Origin: Deltaproteobacteria bacterium
GTDB lineage: Bacteria; Desulfobacterota; Syntrophia; Syntrophales; Smithellaceae
Direction: 5' to 3'
NCBI GenBank assembly: GCA_017860985.1
Contig: JAGFXG010000072.1
Location: 1-6,428 of the forward strand
Length of the DNA: 6,428 nt
The first letter of the stretch is position 1. Every line of letters starts with the position of its first letter. Below are positions 5,037 through 6,428 of the stretch, piece after piece. A model generated the notes under the pieces. The model saw only the letters and a list, made by a program, of their open reading frames with translations, searched no databases and was not told where the DNA came from. The position numbers and the translations under genes were made by a program.

Positions 5037-6428
5037 ATGGCAAAGTACGAATCCAAATCTCTCAGAAATGTGGCTGTAATCGGCCACGGCGGAACAGGCA
5101 AAACCTCTCTTTGTGAATCCCTGTTATATGTCTCCGGAAAAAATGAGCGTCTGGGACGAGTTGACGACGGTTCCTCCACCATGGACTTTGAACCGGAAGA
5201 GCAGAAAAAACACGTTTCCATATCGTCCGCAGCCAATTTTGTTGAATGGGATAAACATAAAATCAACATCGTCGATACGCCGGGCGACTCCAACTTTACC
5301 TTTGACATCAAGTGTTCGATGAGTATTGTGGACAACACCGTGGTGGTGATTGATTCCGTTGGAGGCGTCGAATTCCAGACACAGAAAGTCTGGGAACTGG
5401 CCGATGAATATTCCCTGCCCCGCATGATTTTCATCAATCGCATGGACCGTGAAAGGGCCGATTTCAACAAGGTGCTGGAAAGCATCAAAACAAAACTCAA
5501 GAAGAAGGCAACCCCCGTCTGCCTGCCCATTGGCGCGGAAGATAAATTTCAGGGGATTGTCGATCTCATTTCAATGAAGGCCTATACGTTCGCCGACAAC
5601 AAAGGCGTCGGCAAAGTATCCGAAGTCCCTGCCGATTTGATGGATGAAGCGAATGCGCTTCGTGCATCCATGGTGGAAGATATCGCGGAGGCCGATGATG
5701 AACTGATGAACAAATATCTGGAAGCCGGTGAACTTTCCGCCGATGAGCTTAAAGCCGGTTTGAGAAAAGGTGTCCTGTCGGGCAGCGTGATTCCCGTCAT
5801 ATGCGGTTCAGCCGTCAAAGGCATCGGCGTTACAATGCTGATGGATCTGGCCGTCAGTTCATTTGCTTCACCCGTTGATCGAGGACCTGTGAAAGGTCAT
5901 AAACCGGGCACGGACAGCGTTGAAGAAAGACAGCCTTCGGAAGATGCTCCCTTTTCCGCCATTGTTTTCAAAACCATCGCCGATCCTTATGCCGGACGTC
6001 TGACATTGTTCCGGGTTTATTCCGGCAAACTCAATTCCGATTCTGCGGTTTATAATTCTTCGAAAAAAATCACGGAAAAATTCGGACATATTTTCTTTTT
6101 GGAAGGCAAAAATCAGAAACAGGCCGAAGTACTTATTCCCGGAGACATTGCCGGCGTCGCCAAACTGAAGGAAACTGTTACCGGCGACATGCTTTGCTTC
6201 GAAAAAGCGCCCATCGTCTTTGAAAAAGTCGCCATTCCTCCACCGATCATGTCTTTTGCCGTAGAACCGAAATCTCGCGGCGACGAGGACAAGATTGCCT
6301 CTTCCATCCATCGCCTGACGGAAGAAGACCCGACGATCGTTTTTTCACGCAATGTCCAGACCAAGGAGATGATTCTCTCCGGCATGGGTCAGGTGCATAT
6401 TGAAGTCAACGTAGAAAAAATGAAACGA
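5037..6428 (+). CDS. fusA: Elongation factor G-like GTPase, EFG II type (5' part, runs off the right edge)
   Basis: These are the first 464 residues of a second EF-G family GTPase, expected in the cytoplasm at the ribosome. The G domain occupies about residues 8-290: P-loop GHGGTGKTS (16-24), DTPG (80-83), NRMD (134-137, where NKMD is usual) and the G5-like GSAVKG (257-262). Domain II follows from about 300 to 380 (FSAIVFKTIADPYAGRLTLF and after). Domain III begins with the PPPIMSFAVEPK stretch and runs to the window end (LSGMGQVHIEV). Two catalytic features differ from classical EF-G. The usual His after DTPG is Asp84, and the switch I RGIT motif reads KHVS. This pattern matches the divergent EFG II group, in which Thermus EF-G-2 is the best known; the function of that group is unclear. 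The start is fixed by AAAGGAG 5 nt upstream. Domains IV-V lie outside the window. The EF-G family is certain; the subgroup is from memory. Confidence 0.93.
   Translation, partial: MAKYESKSLRNVAVIGHGGTGKTSLCESLLYVSGKNERLGRVDDGSSTMDFEPEEQKKHVSISSAANFVEWDKHKINIVDTPGDSNFTFDIKCSMSIVDNTVVVIDSVGGVEFQTQKVWELADEYSLPRMIFINRMDRERADFNKVLESIKTKLKKKATPVCLPIGAEDKFQGIVDLISMKAYTFADNKGVGKVSEVPADLMDEANALRASMVEDIAEADDELMNKYLEAGELSADELKAGLRKGVLSGSVIPVICGSAVKGIGVTMLMDLAVSSFASPVDRGPVKGHKPGTDSVEERQPSEDAPFSAIVFKTIADPYAGRLTLFRVYSGKLNSDSAVYNSSKKITEKFGHIFFLEGKNQKQAEVLIPGDIAGVAKLKETVTGDMLCFEKAPIVFEKVAIPPPIMSFAVEPKSRGDEDKIASSIHRLTEEDPTIVFSRNVQTKEMILSGMGQVHIEVNVEKMKR

Noticed and set aside
4898..5530. A 210-codon - strand open frame.
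   Set aside because: It is antisense to the start of the EFG II-type gene, which has clear family motifs and a strong ribosome binding site. Its Ser/Arg-rich product has no recognisable domain.
1..6428. CRISPR arrays, tRNA or rRNA genes, insertion sequences, phage or integron parts.
   Set aside because: No regularly spaced repeats, no cloverleaf with conserved T-loop, no transposase or integrase motifs and no paired terminal repeats around a gene were seen.

Overview
The window looks like bacterial chromosome of moderate GC content, most likely from a Desulfobacterota (former Deltaproteobacteria) lineage. That placement is inferred from the two elongation factor G (EF-G) paralogues. One, leftward from position 625, has the mtEFG1/spdEFG1-type G domain found in spirochaetes, planctomycetes and deltaproteobacteria. 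The other, rightward from 5037, is a divergent EFG II-type protein with a GHGGTGKT P-loop and DTPGD in place of DTPGH. No 16S or other strict phylogenetic marker is present, so genus cannot be given.

Layout: positions 1-625 hold the 5' two-thirds of the spdEFG1-like G domain on the - strand (the gene runs off the left edge). Positions 626-997 are a 372-bp divergent intergenic region. It contains a structured leader for the leftward EF-G gene (nested inverted repeats at 673-775), a textbook intrinsic terminator on the - strand (776-817), a possible leftward promoter (857-883), a very good rightward sigma70-type promoter (924-952) and a palindrome on its start point (956-980). Positions 998-4879 are a tight three-gene + strand operon: a membrane-anchored transglutaminase-like cysteine enzyme, an ABC ATPase whose ATG overlaps the preceding stop codon by one base, and a 561-residue 12-helix ABC permease starting 4 nt after the ATPase stop. 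After a 157-bp gap with no clear terminator, the EFG II-type gene starts at 5037 behind a strong Shine-Dalgarno and runs off the right edge.

How the genes work together: the ATPase and permease should form an ABC-2-like transporter in the inner membrane. The transglutaminase-like protein, anchored by its N-terminal helix with its catalytic domain probably in the periplasm, is encoded first and coupled to them. A joint role in cell envelope processing or export is plausible, but the substrate cannot be read from the sequence. The EF-G paralogues on either side are translation factors with no obvious functional link to the operon. No tRNA, rRNA, CRISPR array, transposase or phage gene was seen. 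The less ordinary parts are the transglutaminase-ABC operon and the leader region of the leftward EF-G gene, where an intrinsic terminator sits with no gene in front of it to terminate.
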